A DNA stretch of 64,000 bases from Victivallales bacterium (GTDB taxonomy: Bacteria; Verrucomicrobiota; Lentisphaeria; Victivallales; UBA1829). Below the pieces are notes generated by a model, which worked only from the letters and a program-made list of their open reading frames with translations, was not told where the DNA came from and did not search any database. Positions 45,467 through 55,502 of the stretch are shown in pieces; position 1 is the stretch's first letter; each line of letters begins with the position of its first letter. A program made the translations under genes and the position numbers. The stretch spans positions 123,865 through 187,864 of the forward strand of contig JAEEQN010000001.1 of NCBI GenBank assembly GCA_016285345.1. Direction: 5' to 3'.

Positions 45467-46765
45467 TTACAAAAAGCACCTGTGAATGATCTCGATGATC
45501 ACGTCCTGCTGTTCCGGCGTCATCTTGTTATCCGAAGGCAGGCAGAGTCCGCGTCTGAATATATCAGCCCCCGCGTCCACCGATTTTCCTTTTATGTACG
45601 CATTGCTCCGCGCCCTCCCGTTGCCATCACGGGTAATAAACGGGTGAGAACGATAAATCGGCTGCATATGCATGGGCTTCCATATCGGCCGCCCTTCCGC
45701 GTTAAAGCTTGTCAGCGCACTCAGGATCTCTCCCGGACAGGACTTGCCCGGTTCCGTGATCCACAGCTCATCCTTCTCGCCGCGCACCGTCTGACACATG
45801 GCGGCCTCATCTATCAACAGACAGCTCAACCAGTAGTTCGGCACGCTGACAGGTTCAAACGGATTCATTTCAACCGGCAGATCCTTCAATCCTTCCTTGT
45901 ACCTCTCGAAAACCGCCTTCTTCTGCGCGATGTGCTCCTCCAGATACGGAAGCTGCCCCCGGAGGATCCCGGCGATGATATTGGACATTCTGTAGTTGTA
46001 GCCCAGTTCCTCGTGCTGATACCACGCGGCATCCTCCCGGCTCTGCGTACTCCATTTCCTGACCTTGTTCGCATCTTCGATCTCGTCGGTCAGAAGGAAG
46101 CCCCCGGCGCTGCCTGTTATGATTTTGTTGCCATTCCCGGACAGGATGCTCAGAGTCCCGAAACAACCGGTCTGCACCCCCTTGTACGTGGCGCCGAACG
46201 ACTCCGCCGCGTCCTCGACGATGAGAGCGCCGTGAGCATCGGCGATAGAGCGGATTTCATCGATCCTGCCCGGTGTGCCATAGAGATGAGCGACAACTAT
46301 CAGACGCACCTCCGGGTACATTTCAAACGCTTTCTCCAAAGCCGCCGGATCCATGTTCCACGTGTCGTACTCCGTGTCGATAAACACAGGTTCACCGCCC
46401 TCATAGCAGATCGGATTCACCGTGGCGTCGAAGGTCATATCGCTGGCGAAAACACGATGACCTTCCAGCGTTCCATGTCCGACTTTAGGCTGACCGTAGA
46501 GTTTCTCGCCGGCAAGCTTGACAGCAAGGTGAAGGGCCGCGGTACCGGCAGAGAGCGCCACTGCGTATTTCCGGCCAACGACGGACGCGACCTGTTTCTC
46601 AACCTCGTTTATATTTGCTCCGACTGTAGATACCCAGTTCGTCTGAATCGCTTCGTCTACCCAACGCTGCTCGTCTCCGTGCATAGTGGGACTCGACAAC
46701 CAGACTTTATTCTGAAAGGGTTGGATTCCGGCAAAACGGGAATCAGCGGTTACAATAGTCTTCAT
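45467..46765 (-). CDS. UDP-4-keto-6-deoxy-GlcNAc aminotransferase-like (PglE type)
   Basis: 432 residues, DegT/DnrJ/EryC1 family. It has VALSAGTAALHLAVKLAG, IVEDAAESFGATYKG and the PLP lysine in SILSGNGNKIITGSAGGFL; the GNGNKI form is typical of PglE/PseC-like enzymes. It follows the dehydratase at 46844, which would provide UDP-4-keto-6-deoxy-GlcNAc. The product would be UDP-4-amino-4,6-dideoxy-GlcNAc, a precursor of bacillosamine-like sugars. Confidence 0.87.
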   Translation of the reverse strand: MKTIVTADSRFAGIQPFQNKVWLSSPTMHGDEQRWVDEAIQTNWVSTVGANINEVEKQVASVVGRKYAVALSAGTAALHLAVKLAGEKLYGQPKVGHGTLEGHRVFASDMTFDATVNPICYEGGEPVFIDTEYDTWNMDPAALEKAFEMYPEVRLIVVAHLYGTPGRIDEIRSIADAHGALIVEDAAESFGATYKGVQTGCFGTLSILSGNGNKIITGSAGGFLLTDEIEDANKVRKWSTQSREDAAWYQHEELGYNYRMSNIIAGILRGQLPYLEEHIAQKKAVFERYKEGLKDLPVEMNPFEPVSVPNYWLSCLLIDEAAMCQTVRGEKDELWITEPGKSCPGEILSALTSFNAEGRPIWKPMHMQPIYRSHPFITRDGNGRARSNAYIKGKSVDAGADIFRRGLCLPSDNKMTPEQQDVIIEIIHRCFL

Positions 46766-46843
46766 TGTTTTCCTTTTTCGTAGTTGGATTGAACTGTTTC
46801 TTCTCCGGCAGCCATTGCGAAGAATCTGTTGTCCTTTTCATGG

Positions 46844-48814
46844 TTACAGATGCGCTGTATTGTCCGGATGATATGTGTTTACCATTGCCGCTACCTGGTT
46901 GCGAATGTCTTTCCTGTTGCAATAGGCGACAGTCATCAGATCATCGAGCTGTGTTAAGAACACATCTATGTCAAATGGAATTGGGCATCCGATAAGGATA
47001 AGATCGTTCTCTGTCTTCTTCAGGCCTTCCTCTGCCATGAGCTTCTCTTCATACAGCTTTTCACCGGGGCGGAGACCGGAGTAAACGATCTTGATGTCGA
47101 TGTCCGGTCGATATCCGCTCAGCTTGATGAGATTCCGGGCAAGCGTGTCGATCTTCACCGGGCTCCCCATATCAAGGACGAAGATTTCCCCTCCATGGGC
47201 ATATGTGCCGGCGAGCATTACGAGAGAAACCGCTTCCGGAATTGTCATAAAGTATCGGATGATATCCGGATGAGTTACCGTCACCGGTCCACCCTTCTCA
47301 ATTTGCTTTTTAAAGACGGGAATAACAGATCCGTTGGAACCCAGCACATTGCCAAACCGGACAGCCACGAATTCCGTCTTTACGTTCTTGAAAATACTCC
47401 CGATTTCATCCTTATCGATATTATCTTCGCTGGCGTGCGTGAAGAGTTGCGGGATCTCTGCTGCTTTCCCCGCTTTGATCTTTGCGTCAAAGGACTGAAT
47501 GATCATCTCGCATAACCGCTTTGATGCGCCCATAATATTGGTGGGATTCACAGCCTTGTCCGTAGAAATGAGGACAAACCGCTCACAGCCGTGCACCATG
47601 GCCGCATAGGCGGTTTTATAGGTGCCGATGGCGTTGTTCTTGATCGCCTCGCAAGGACTGTCCTCCATCAACGGAACATGCTTATGCGCAGCCGCGTGAT
47701 AAACAATCTGCGGCTTGTACTCATCGAATATCTTGAACAGGCGACGACTGTCGCGGACAGAACCGATGAGCGTCACCAGATTGACCTCAGGATGCTTCTC
47801 CTTCAGTTCCAGCTGAATCGCATATGCGTTGTTTTCATAAACATCAAATATGATCAGCTGCTTTGGATTATGGGCAGCAATCTGTCTGCACAATTCGGAG
47901 CCAATGGAACCGCCTCCGCCGGTCACCAGTACAACTTTCCCGTTGATAAAGTTGAAGACTTCCTGCATGTCGGCCGTAATCGGTTCTCTGCCAAGCAAAT
48001 CTTCAACAGAAACATCCGTCATGTCGCTGGCATGGATCTCTCCAAGGACAAACTGGTACATCCCCGGAAGCTGTTTCAGCTGGCAATCCGTCACGTTGCA
48101 TATGCCAATGATTTCTTTCCTGTCTTCGGCAGAAGCAGAGGGTATCGCCATATAGATTTTCGTTACGTGATACTTCTTGACATTGGTCAGGATATCATCC
48201 CGTCCGCCAACGATGGGCACTCCTTCAATAAACCTGCCCCACTTGTTCGGGTTGTCATCAATACAGCAAACGACCTTATCGTTTACCTCTTTTGTTCTGT
48301 TGATATCCCGAAGAATCATCTGTCCCGCGGAACCGGCTCCTATCAACATCACTCGGCCAACCGTCTCATCCGTTTTCCTGTACACGGTTTGCAGGAGCAG
48401 AATAAACCTGTACGAAAACCGAATTGCAACCAGGAACATCAGTTGAGTGGCTCCTCCCCACAGGTAAAAGGAGATCGGCATTCTTCCGTAGACTGCTGTA
48501 ATGATTACGGAATACAACAACGATAAAACGATACATATCTCTACGACTTTTATCAATTCGACGACGCTTGCAAAACGCCAGATGATTTTATATAGCCTGG
48601 TTACCCAAAAAACAATAATACAGATGATTGCATAAAACGCTATCGATCTAACATAGGCGGACAAGAACGCCGACGGGATGGTGGTATAGACAAAATCAAA
48701 ACGCGCCCACAAGGCGACGAAATACGAGAGCAGAATTGCAGAAAAGTCATACAGCATTAACAAAATCGCCACTATCTGCCAATGCTCAAGTATATGTGCT
48801 TTTCTGGTTTCCAT
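46844..48814 (-). CDS. UDP-GlcNAc 4,6-dehydratase, long membrane form (WbpM/PglF/CapD type)
   Basis: 656 residues. Four to five N-terminal membrane helices (residues 10-140) precede a CoA-binding-like domain (IGAGSAGQMILRDI) and the SDR catalytic domain (VLVTGGGGSIGSELCRQIA, then LISTDKAVNPTNIMGASKR, where the catalytic Asp-Lys pair is in STDK rather than SMDK). It removes water from UDP-GlcNAc to give UDP-4-keto-6-deoxy sugar. It is followed 78 nt later by the aminotransferase that uses this product. Confidence 0.92.
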   Translation of the reverse strand: METRKAHILEHWQIVAILLMLYDFSAILLSYFVALWARFDFVYTTIPSAFLSAYVRSIAFYAIICIIVFWVTRLYKIIWRFASVVELIKVVEICIVLSLLYSVIITAVYGRMPISFYLWGGATQLMFLVAIRFSYRFILLLQTVYRKTDETVGRVMLIGAGSAGQMILRDINRTKEVNDKVVCCIDDNPNKWGRFIEGVPIVGGRDDILTNVKKYHVTKIYMAIPSASAEDRKEIIGICNVTDCQLKQLPGMYQFVLGEIHASDMTDVSVEDLLGREPITADMQEVFNFINGKVVLVTGGGGSIGSELCRQIAAHNPKQLIIFDVYENNAYAIQLELKEKHPEVNLVTLIGSVRDSRRLFKIFDEYKPQIVYHAAAHKHVPLMEDSPCEAIKNNAIGTYKTAYAAMVHGCERFVLISTDKAVNPTNIMGASKRLCEMIIQSFDAKIKAGKAAEIPQLFTHASEDNIDKDEIGSIFKNVKTEFVAVRFGNVLGSNGSVIPVFKKQIEKGGPVTVTHPDIIRYFMTIPEAVSLVMLAGTYAHGGEIFVLDMGSPVKIDTLARNLIKLSGYRPDIDIKIVYSGLRPGEKLYEEKLMAEEGLKKTENDLILIGCPIPFDIDVFLTQLDDLMTVAYCNRKDIRNQVAAMVNTYHPDNTAHL

Positions 48815-48951
48815 GGGTATGCGTTCCTAGGTTTTTACAAGTTAAATCCTACTGTTCGCGGTTTCTCGTTCCAGCGCGTTCGAGTTCGCCGGCCGCAAGA
48901 AAGATACGGTCGGAATCATTGGAAAACGGCGTGATGATCTTGAAACACCTG

Positions 48952-49983
48952 TCATAGTTGAGGAAAGCCCGTCTCCGAGCCGTGCCGTACGATTTCAGGT
49001 TTGATGACTTCGACATCATATTCCTTCAGCTCTCGCTTCATGTCGTCGAACGTGTCGTCGCGGTAGATGCCGATGATCGCGCCGCCGGAACCTGTGAACT
49101 TGGCGGAAGCGCCGAACTGGCGTGCGATCCGCACCATGCGGCGGTTCTTTTCGCTCACGGACGAACCGCAGACCTCGCAGCGGAGGTCGAAGTTGCGGTC
49201 AAGCAAAGTGGGCAGGAGGTCATACCGGTGCGAAGCAAGCGCGTCACGGACCTTGTCGGTCAGCTCGGCCCATTCGCGGACTGCGGCGTGGACTTCCGGC
49301 ACGCCCGCCTCGTAGTCGAGCGCGAGGCGGCTGTGGAGAATTTCCGATCCCTCGGCAAGGTCGGTGCGGTAGGCAATGAAGAGCGGCAGGTCGTCCGGAA
49401 TTTCGATCGGTTCATAAATACCGTAACCGAACTTCTCCATGTGCTCTTTGTTAAAGTCCATGTAGACCGGTGTCTCGTAGACCTGCGCCACGCGGTCCTG
49501 AAGTCCGGCTTTGATGCCGAGTTCGTCGAGCTCGACGGACAGCACCAGATTCGCCAGTACCGGTTTCGGGATTTCGATTTGGAAGAAGCGGATCATGGCG
49601 CGCATGGTAGCCGTGATGATGGCGGAGGAGCCCGCCATCCCGAGGCGGTTCGGAATGTCCGACTGGTAGCGCAGCGTGAAGTTGTCGTCGCTGAGCTTAA
49701 TATGTTCATTTGTGCAGTAAGTGTAGAAGGTCTTCACGCAGGCTTTGAGCAGACGGATGCCGCCGTAGTAGCCGAACTTCGTGATGCTGCTCGTGAGGTC
49801 CGCCATGTTTTCGTAGGTGTTGTAATCCAGCATGGATGGCAGGATCTCGAGGGTGGGCGATTCGTACAGCGTGACCTCGGCGCTGTAGTTGCGGAATACG
49901 AATGCGATTGTCTTGCCATAGTAGCCGTCGGACGGATTGCCGATGAGCGCTGCGCGCGGATATGCTTTTTCACGAATGATCAT
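48952..49983 (-). CDS. GHMP-family sugar kinase (glucuronokinase-like)
   Basis: 343 residues. The GHMP ATP loop is IPNRLGMAGSSAIITA. The N-terminal substrate region is ALIGNPSDGYYGKTIAF, and the C-terminal motif is KFTGSGGAIIGIY. The GNPSDGYYGKT form matches the group that contains plant and bacterial glucuronokinases. It would phosphorylate a free sugar, such as glucuronic acid, at C1. It lies 10 nt downstream of UDP-glucose dehydrogenase, so both may feed a UDP-uronic-acid pool. The exact sugar is uncertain. Confidence 0.8.
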   Translation of the reverse strand: MIIREKAYPRAALIGNPSDGYYGKTIAFVFRNYSAEVTLYESPTLEILPSMLDYNTYENMADLTSSITKFGYYGGIRLLKACVKTFYTYCTNEHIKLSDDNFTLRYQSDIPNRLGMAGSSAIITATMRAMIRFFQIEIPKPVLANLVLSVELDELGIKAGLQDRVAQVYETPVYMDFNKEHMEKFGYGIYEPIEIPDDLPLFIAYRTDLAEGSEILHSRLALDYEAGVPEVHAAVREWAELTDKVRDALASHRYDLLPTLLDRNFDLRCEVCGSSVSEKNRRMVRIARQFGASAKFTGSGGAIIGIYRDDTFDDMKRELKEYDVEVIKPEIVRHGSETGFPQL

Positions 49984-49993
49984 GGTTCATTCC

Positions 49994-51178
49994 TCAATCT
50001 ACCCGGAACAGGTCACGGGTATAGACTTTTTCCGCGACATCCTTCAAGTCCTCACTCCAGCGATTCGCCAGAATGATGTCGCTTTGTTCTTTGAACTGGT
50101 TCAAATCGCGAATGACGCGGCTGTTGAAGAAAGAGTCCTCTTTCATGCTCGGTTCATAGATGATGAGTTCAATCCCTTTGGCCTTCAACCGCTTCATGAC
50201 CCCCTGAATCGAAGACTGTCTGAAATTGTCGGAACCGGCTTTCATCGTCAGTCGATAGATTCCAACGACATTCGGATTCCTGTCCAGAATCTGTTCTGCA
50301 ATGAAATCCTTTCTAGTGCTGTTTGCGGCAACGATGGCGGAAATGATGTTTTGAGGGACATTGTTATAGTTGGCAAGCAGTTGTTTTGTGTCTTTCGGCA
50401 GGCAATACCCGCCATATCCATAGGATGGATTGTTGTAATGGTCTCCGATTCTGGGATCCAGGCAGACACCTTCGATGATTGACCTTGAATCCAGCCCGCG
50501 AACCGCGGCATAAGTATCAAGCTCGTTGAAGAAACTGACGCGCAGCGCGAGATAAGTGTTGGCAAAAAGTTTTACAGCTTCAGCCTCGGTCGGATTCATA
50601 ATCCGGATTTCGATGTTTTCCTTCAGGGCGGCGTTTTTCAGGAGGTTGGCAAACGTTTCGGCGGCTTTGTGCAGGCGAACGTTCCGGACCGGCGTGCCGA
50701 CGATGATTCTGCTCGGATACAGGTTGTCATAAAGCGCCCGGCCTTCGCGGAGAAATTCCGGACTGAACAGGATATTGTCGCAGCAGTACTTCTCGCGTAC
50801 GCTCTCCGTGAATCCGACCGGGACCGTGCTTTTGATGATCATCACGGCATCCGGATTGACTGCAATGACCTGCTGGATGACAGACTCAACGCTTGATGTG
50901 TCAAAATAGTTGAGCTTCGGGTCGTAGTTCGTCGGAGTGGAAATAATGACGAACTCGGCATCCTGATATGCGCTGTTCCCGTCTGTCGTTGCTTCCAAAT
51001 CGAGCTTTTTTGTGGAGAGATACTCCTGGATTTCTTTGTCAATGATCGGGGATTTTTTCGCGTTGATCATGCTGACTTTTTCCGGTACAAGATCAACGGC
51101 CTTGACGGTATTATGCTGGGAAAGCAATACGGCCATGGAAAGACCGACATATCCGGTTCCTGCTACTGCGATTTTCAT
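49994..51178 (-). CDS. ugd: UDP-glucose 6-dehydrogenase
   Basis: 394 residues, the short bacterial Ugd type. It has [20 protein letters not shown] (NAD), [21 protein letters not shown], and the catalytic Cys in [15 protein letters not shown]. It oxidises UDP-glucose to UDP-glucuronate, giving the polymer its acidic sugar. It is distinct from the WbpO-like dehydrogenase at 33886 by motif and by length. Confidence 0.94.
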   Translation of the reverse strand: MKIAVAGTGYVGLSMAVLLSQHNTVKAVDLVPEKVSMINAKKSPIIDKEIQEYLSTKKLDLEATTDGNSAYQDAEFVIISTPTNYDPKLNYFDTSSVESVIQQVIAVNPDAVMIIKSTVPVGFTESVREKYCCDNILFSPEFLREGRALYDNLYPSRIIVGTPVRNVRLHKAAETFANLLKNAALKENIEIRIMNPTEAEAVKLFANTYLALRVSFFNELDTYAAVRGLDSRSIIEGVCLDPRIGDHYNNPSYGYGGYCLPKDTKQLLANYNNVPQNIISAIVAANSTRKDFIAEQILDRNPNVVGIYRLTMKAGSDNFRQSSIQGVMKRLKAKGIELIIYEPSMKEDSFFNSRVIRDLNQFKEQSDIILANRWSEDLKDVAEKVYTRDLFRVD

Positions 51179-51240
51179 GCTGAATTATTCTGTTGTTTTG
51201 TGCTGTGGGTAGAAAGGGGAGCTTTGAGATCCGGTCGTAA

Positions 51241-52107
51241 TCATTCTTCAACCAGTCTCAACAGATACTGTCCATACTCGGTCTTCATCATGTCTTTGAC
51301 GCTTTCGCGGACCTCGTCGGCGGTCATCCAGCCGTTCTCATAGGCGATTTCCTGGAGGCAGGCGATCTGAAGTCCCTGACGGGTCTCGACTGTACGGATG
51401 AAGTTCGCGGCATCGAGCATGGAATCATGTGTGCCGGTGTCGAGCCAGGCATAACCGCGTTTGAAGATTTCGACGTGAAGCTGGCCGCGGCTAAGGTATT
51501 CATTATTGACGGCGGTGATCTCGAGTTCGCCGCGCGCGGAGGGCTTGATGTTTTTCGCGATGTTTACGACGTCGTTGTCGTAGAAATAGAGTCCGGTCAC
51601 GGCGTAGTTCGATTTCGGGTGAACGGGTTTCTCCTCGATGGAGATCGCCTTGCCGTTCGAATCGAATTCGACCACGCCGAAACGCTCCGGGTCGCACACG
51701 TGGTAGCCGAACACGGTTGCGCCGACCTCGCGGTCCGCGGCGTTGTGCAGGAGCTTGCCGAGCTTGGCGCCGTAGAAGATGTTGTCGCCGAGCACGAGCG
51801 CCACGCGGTCATTGCCGATGAATTCCTCGCCGATCAGGAAAGCCTGTGCTAAGCCTTCAGGCTTTGGTTGGACGGCATAACTGAAGTTCACGCCAAAGCG
51901 CGAACCATCCTCCAGCAGACGTTGAAAGCTCGCCTGGTCTTCGGGTGTGGTGATGATGAGGATGTCGCGGATGCCCGCCAGCATGAGCACGCTGATCGGG
52001 TAATAGACCATCGGTTTATCGTACACGCCGAGGAGCTGTTTGGACACTCCGCGGGTAATCGGGTGAAGACGCGTTCCCGCGCCGCCTGCCAGTACAATAC
52101 CTTTCAT
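51241..52107 (-). CDS. rfbA: Glucose-1-phosphate thymidylyltransferase
   Basis: 288 residues, standard RmlA length. Motifs are [32 protein letters not shown] and [10 protein letters not shown]. It makes dTDP-glucose. It lies 3 nt after rfbB. No rfbC (3,5-epimerase) or rfbD (rhamnose reductase) is seen in the window, so the pathway here most likely leads to the dTDP-3-amino-6-deoxy sugar through the genes at 31763 and 32689 rather than to rhamnose. Confidence 0.96.
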   Translation of the reverse strand: MKGIVLAGGAGTRLHPITRGVSKQLLGVYDKPMVYYPISVLMLAGIRDILIITTPEDQASFQRLLEDGSRFGVNFSYAVQPKPEGLAQAFLIGEEFIGNDRVALVLGDNIFYGAKLGKLLHNAADREVGATVFGYHVCDPERFGVVEFDSNGKAISIEEKPVHPKSNYAVTGLYFYDNDVVNIAKNIKPSARGELEITAVNNEYLSRGQLHVEIFKRGYAWLDTGTHDSMLDAANFIRTVETRQGLQIACLQEIAYENGWMTADEVRESVKDMMKTEYGQYLLRLVEE

Positions 52108-52110
52108 GCG

Positions 52111-53175
52111 TTATTCTCCTGTTCCGAGGCGTTCCATTTTATACGAACCGCTGAGTACGTGAGCGCACCAGTCGTCCTTGTGTTCGAGGTACCACAGCAC
52201 GGTTTTGCGGATGCCGCTTTCGAACGTCTCCTGCGGCTTCCAGCCGAGCTCGCGGGCGATCTTTGATGGGTCGATTGCATAACGCAGATCGTGGCCCGGA
52301 CGATCTTTCACATGAACGATTTGCTCGGCGTAGGATTTGCCGTCCGGGCGCGGCTTGAGCTCGTCGAGCAGAGCGCAAATGGTCTTCACGACCTCAATGT
52401 TCTTCTTCTCGTTGTGCCCGCCGATGTTGTACGTCTCGCCTGGAACACCCCGCGTGGCCACGAGGTACAGCGCCCTCGCGTGGTCCTCGACGTACAGCCA
52501 GTCGCGAATCTGGAGTCCTTCGCCGTAAACCGGGAGCTCCTTGCCGTCCAAAGCGTGCAGAATCACCAGAGGGATCAGCTTCTCCGGGAAATGGTACGGC
52601 CCGTAGTTGTTCGAACAGTTCGTGACCACGGTGGGGAGGCCGAAGGTGCGTTTCCACGCGCGGACCAGGTGGTCGCTCGACGCCTTGCTGGCGCTGTACG
52701 GCGAACTCGGCGCATACGGAGTGGTCTCGCGGAAGAAATCCTCCGGGCCGTTCAGGTCGCCATAGACCTCGTCCGTGGAGATGTGGTGGAACTTGAACTT
52801 GACTTTCGCTTCGTCGTCCAGCGTGTGATAATATTTCCGCGCCGCCTCAAGCAGCGTGTACGTGCCGACGATGTTCGTCTGGATGAACTCGCCGGGACCG
52901 TCGATCGAACGGTCCACATGGCTTTCGGCGGCGAGGTGCATCACGTGCGTCGGTTTGAACTCGCTGAACACACGGTCGAGTTCGTCGCGGTCGCAGATGT
53001 CGACCTTCTCGAACTTGAACCGGTCGGATTGCGCGATGGTCGCCAAATTCTCGAGATTTCCTGCGTAAGTGAGCTTGTCGACCACGCAGACGGCGTCCGA
53101 CGTGTCGTTGATGATATGCCGAGCCACGGCCGACCCGATGAATCCGGCTCCGCCGGTAACGATGATACGGTTCAT
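52111..53175 (-). CDS. rfbB: dTDP-glucose 4,6-dehydratase
   Basis: 354 residues, extended SDR. It has [29 protein letters not shown] (catalytic Thr-Asp-Glu) and [15 protein letters not shown] (YxxxK). It forms dTDP-4-keto-6-deoxyglucose, the branch point substrate of the FdtA-type isomerase domain at 31763. It is the first sugar gene after the antiterminator, from which a 95-nt gap separates it. Confidence 0.96.
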   Translation of the reverse strand: MNRIIVTGGAGFIGSAVARHIINDTSDAVCVVDKLTYAGNLENLATIAQSDRFKFEKVDICDRDELDRVFSEFKPTHVMHLAAESHVDRSIDGPGEFIQTNIVGTYTLLEAARKYYHTLDDEAKVKFKFHHISTDEVYGDLNGPEDFFRETTPYAPSSPYSASKASSDHLVRAWKRTFGLPTVVTNCSNNYGPYHFPEKLIPLVILHALDGKELPVYGEGLQIRDWLYVEDHARALYLVATRGVPGETYNIGGHNEKKNIEVVKTICALLDELKPRPDGKSYAEQIVHVKDRPGHDLRYAIDPSKIARELGWKPQETFESGIRKTVLWYLEHKDDWCAHVLSGSYKMERLGTGE

Positions 53176-53270
53176 GATAAAACCTTTAGCAAATTCAAAA
53201 CAAAGAAAAAAACACAGTTGTCGTGTGCATAGAGAAGTGGATTGCGATGGACGGGGGCTGAAAAAAGATG

Positions 53271-53814
53271 TCAGCTGGTGATTCTTTTCAGTTCATCGGC
53301 AGAGACAGGATACTCAACTGTCTTTTCGAGAATTGTAACGTTGACAATGATTGCATTCCGAGCATCATCGCGGCGGATCACTTCGGTTTCGAGTCCTTTC
53401 AGCGGGCCTTGTGTTACAACAACTTTATCTCCACGTCGAATACCCGGATTAACGTAGACTTCCTGCGACTGAGCAAGAATTTCAAACTGATGCAGAGCGT
53501 TCAGTTCACGAATGAGAGTTTCCTCTTCAATGGAAGTCCTAAGCAGCTCAATGTGCACAAAACTTTTTTCTGAACGTTTCAGCTCGTTGCGTTCCTGATC
53601 TCCGGCAGCAAGAAATATGTAGCCGGGAATCATCGGAAGCGGAGTCACGACTTTTGAGCCGTGATGAAGTCGAGCTTTGTTGACGAGCGGCAGAAACACT
53701 GGGACATCCCGTCCGGCAAGGATATCCGCTACTTTTTTTTCCGTCCGTGGACGAAGATAGGCGAATCCCCAGTAACGATCAGCTTGTTTTTCGATAAATG
53801 CCATGTATAAGAAT
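53271..53814 (-). CDS. Specialised NusG-paralogue transcription antiterminator (UpxY/LoaP/RfaH type)
   Basis: About 180 residues from ATG 53814. The track start (TTG 54020) adds ~69 residues with no NusG character, so I reject it. The NGN domain begins with [20 protein letters not shown] and includes [13 protein letters not shown]. The C-terminal KOW domain is [20 protein letters not shown] followed by [12 protein letters not shown]. These proteins load on RNA polymerase near the start of long surface-polysaccharide operons and prevent early termination. Being the promoter-proximal gene of a ~50-kb co-directional cluster fits exactly. The ribosome site is weak. Confidence 0.88.
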
Positions 53815-53895
53815 CCGGAATCCGGGGATGCCGTAGCCCCGTCGCGGGAATTGTGATCCCACAACGAGGCATAAAAACAAAAACAGCCGCTAAGT

Positions 53896-54024
53896 TCAGA
53901 AGAGTCTGAAATAAGCAGCTGAGTTATGTTTGGGTAGAAGAAAGGCCGGAGCTGAAGCATAAAGAATCCGGGCATCAACGCTGAGTTGTGTCTGCCAAAG
54001 ATATGTCCTGTTTGCTTCAATCAT
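53896..54024 (-). CDS. Possible 42-codon leader ORF before the antiterminator
   Basis: An ATG at 54024 preceded by TGAGGAAAAAACCGGAC opens 42 codons (start MIEANRTYLWQTQLS) that end at TGA 53896, 81 nt before the antiterminator start. It has the best ribosome site in the leader. It may be a translated leader that tunes the antiterminator, or chance. No homology recognised. Confidence 0.3.
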   Translation of the reverse strand: MIEANRTYLWQTQLSVDARILYASAPAFLLPKHNSAAYFRLF

Positions 54025-54132
54025 GTCCGGTTTTTTCCTCAGATTGTGTTATGAACTCGCGATGAACATGCGAGCATGACGTTTGAGCTTTCTTCAGAGC
54101 ATGAATGCCCCAAGCAAGTCTCATATATCTTT

Positions 54133-54161
54133 AATATAACATCTGTTTCAATAAAAAACAA
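54133..54161 (-). promoter_or_regulatory. Candidate sigma70-type promoter of the polysaccharide operon
   Basis: On the minus strand TTGTTT (54161-54156) and TATATT (54138-54133) are separated by exactly 17 nt. Transcription would begin near 54126, giving a leader of about 310 nt before the antiterminator ATG at 53814. Confidence 0.5.
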
Positions 54162-54182
54162 GCTCATGTAATAAAAAACAAG
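54150..54182. repeat. Direct repeat AATAAAAAACAAG x2 over the -35 region
   Basis: Two exact 13-bp copies (54150-54162 and 54170-54182), 20 bp apart, so nearly two helical turns. The first overlaps the -35 box of the candidate promoter. They could be activator or repressor half-sites, or an AT-rich UP-like element. Confidence 0.45.
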
Positions 54183-54563
54183 ATTATTTCTTGAAGCCAT
54201 AAACGGTGTATGAGGGAACAGCACTGTGTTTTCAGCAGGATGCGACATCGGTTTCCCAGTCTCTGACGTGTTTGGCGCTAAACTCCCGTTTAACCGCACG
54301 GCAGTCCTCCGAGCAAACAGCGAGGAGGGCTGTATTTTGCTGCTCTGCTCGCGCAGGAGCCCCGATACAGAAAGGCATCAGCCGGGAGGATGCCGGAATA
54401 TGCGTGAGCATGGGATCTGTCCTAGATTGTGCTTGTGGGCTATGTGGTAGAGTTTGACTTGCGGTTTGCATATAATAATATATAGCGTAATTATAATTTC
54501 GTCCAAATTGCAAGCCCGTTGGGGGGACGAATCATGAATTCCGACCGAATCTCAGACAAGCGG
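54183..54563. other. Non-coding stretch upstream of the operon promoter
   Basis: About 380 bp with only short overlapping shadow ORFs in both directions. I recognise no gene, RNA or strong repeat here. Confidence 0.4.
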
Positions 54564-54866
54564 TCATCGCCAACGACAGAAGGGGATCTTGGGATAAAGG
54601 TATTTTTTCACGTTTTCGAAGCCCCGCTTTTCTATCTTGCTGAAGATCTCCTGAGCGGGTTTGTGTCCATGCTTCGCCGCGCTTTTAATCCATTTGATTG
54701 CTTTTTCCTTGTTCTCTTTCACTCCGCCGCAGCCGGTAATGTAAGCCTCGCCAAGATTAAACTCAGCGGACGGTTGTTCTTTTTTGGCGGCTTTTCGCCG
54801 CCATTTGATAGCTTTTGCTTCATCCACGGAAACGCCATAATCGCAGGCATAGAAAAAACCCAACAC
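54564..54866 (-). CDS. Sel1-repeat protein, probably 5'-truncated
   Basis: 100 residues with two Sel1-like (SLR) repeats: AIKWRRKAAKKEQPSAEFNL and AIKWIKSAAKHGHKPAQEIF. The MLGFFYACDYGVSVDEAKA start looks like the middle of a longer repeat protein (A..LG..Y..G.GV..D..KA consensus). An IS3 remnant begins about 15 bp upstream, so the 5' part was probably lost to that insertion. SLR proteins are scaffolds; no specific function can be given. Confidence 0.65.
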   Translation of the reverse strand: MLGFFYACDYGVSVDEAKAIKWRRKAAKKEQPSAEFNLGEAYITGCGGVKENKEKAIKWIKSAAKHGHKPAQEIFSKIEKRGFENVKKYLYPKIPFCRWR

Positions 54867-54881
54867 TGATTTCTAATTCAG

Positions 54882-55117
54882 GCAACGCCTCAGACAGTTG
54901 GGGGTCAAACAGTCCTTTTCCTATCTGGGAATCCCATTAGATAACGCCGTGGCAGAATCTTTCTTCGCCTGCATGAAACGGGATGAGCTTTTGCATCACT
55001 GCTACGATTCGATTGAGGCTCTTGAACAGGCTGTCTCGGAATACTGTCCGCGTTCGCCAAAGACTTGGAAATCTTACTCCAATTGAGGTGGAAGACGCAT
55101 TTTTCGCTCGAAGCTAA
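54882..55117 (+). pseudogene. IS3-family OrfB remnant (C-terminal part)
   Basis: Reads QSFSYLGIPLDNAVAESFFA (catalytic Glu region) and then, after a frameshift and small deletion near 55045, RLGNLTPIEVEDAFFARS to a TAA at 55115. It corresponds to the end of the intact transposase at 57429-58559 but is diverged from it. Only this 3' part and the following tail of the element remain. Confidence 0.85.
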
Positions 55118-55495
55118 ACAATAAAACGGTATTTTGGATGTGTCTCATTCAGACTGTCCAAAATACCGTCAGCGTATCACGAACCGATTTCAGCGCCACT
55201 CTTTATGAGGGGAGAAACCACTCACCACTCATTTTTCGCAGCTATTTCTTGCGATAAAAACCGCAACCTATGCGATATTTCTGCAGAAAAAAGAGAATAA
55301 ATCGTCGAAAAATGAACGTAGAGTTCAACAGGTCGACCGCGCTGATTTTTAATTTCACATAGCGGGTCGATTGTTACGCTAAAACCGATCAAAAGAGCAC
55401 GGAATAAAAAACCACGAGAGAGGAAATCTATTCCGATATTTAATATACATCATACATGGAATAATTCAAGTCGCCTTTATGTTTTTCCGTGGCAT
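55118..55495 (+). mobile_element. Non-coding tail of the IS3 remnant
   Basis: It begins with the hairpin ACGGTATTTTGGA / TCCAAAATACCGT (55126-55138, 55157-55169) and continues ~330 bp, matching the tail after the intact IS3 copy (58561-58904) in blocks such as CGTCGAAAAATGAACGT and CATGGAATAATTCAAGTCG. It ends near TTTATGTTTTTCC, which resembles the end of the intact copy. Confidence 0.7.
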
Positions 55496-55502
55496 AACGC
55501 GG

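Noticed and set aside
45413-46783. 456-codon plus-strand ORF
   Set aside because: It lies exactly opposite the PglE-like aminotransferase, whose PLP motifs are intact. The plus-strand product is low in recognisable structure.
48958-50076. 372-codon plus-strand ORF, and similar ones at 52291-53232 and 47591-48526
   Set aside because: All are opposite conserved sugar-nucleotide enzymes (GHMP kinase, rfbB, WbpM-type dehydratase) and result from high GC at third positions.
53815-54020. N-terminal extension of the antiterminator to the TTG at 54020
   Set aside because: The added ~69 residues have no NusG similarity, the NGN domain starts right after ATG 53814, and a different-frame ORF with a better ribosome site covers the same DNA.
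55126-55169. Hairpin ACGGTATTTTGGA/TCCAAAATACCGT as a CRISPR or attachment-site repeat
   Set aside because: It occurs once here and once, in varied form, after the intact IS3 transposase, so it belongs to the IS tail rather than to an array or integration site.
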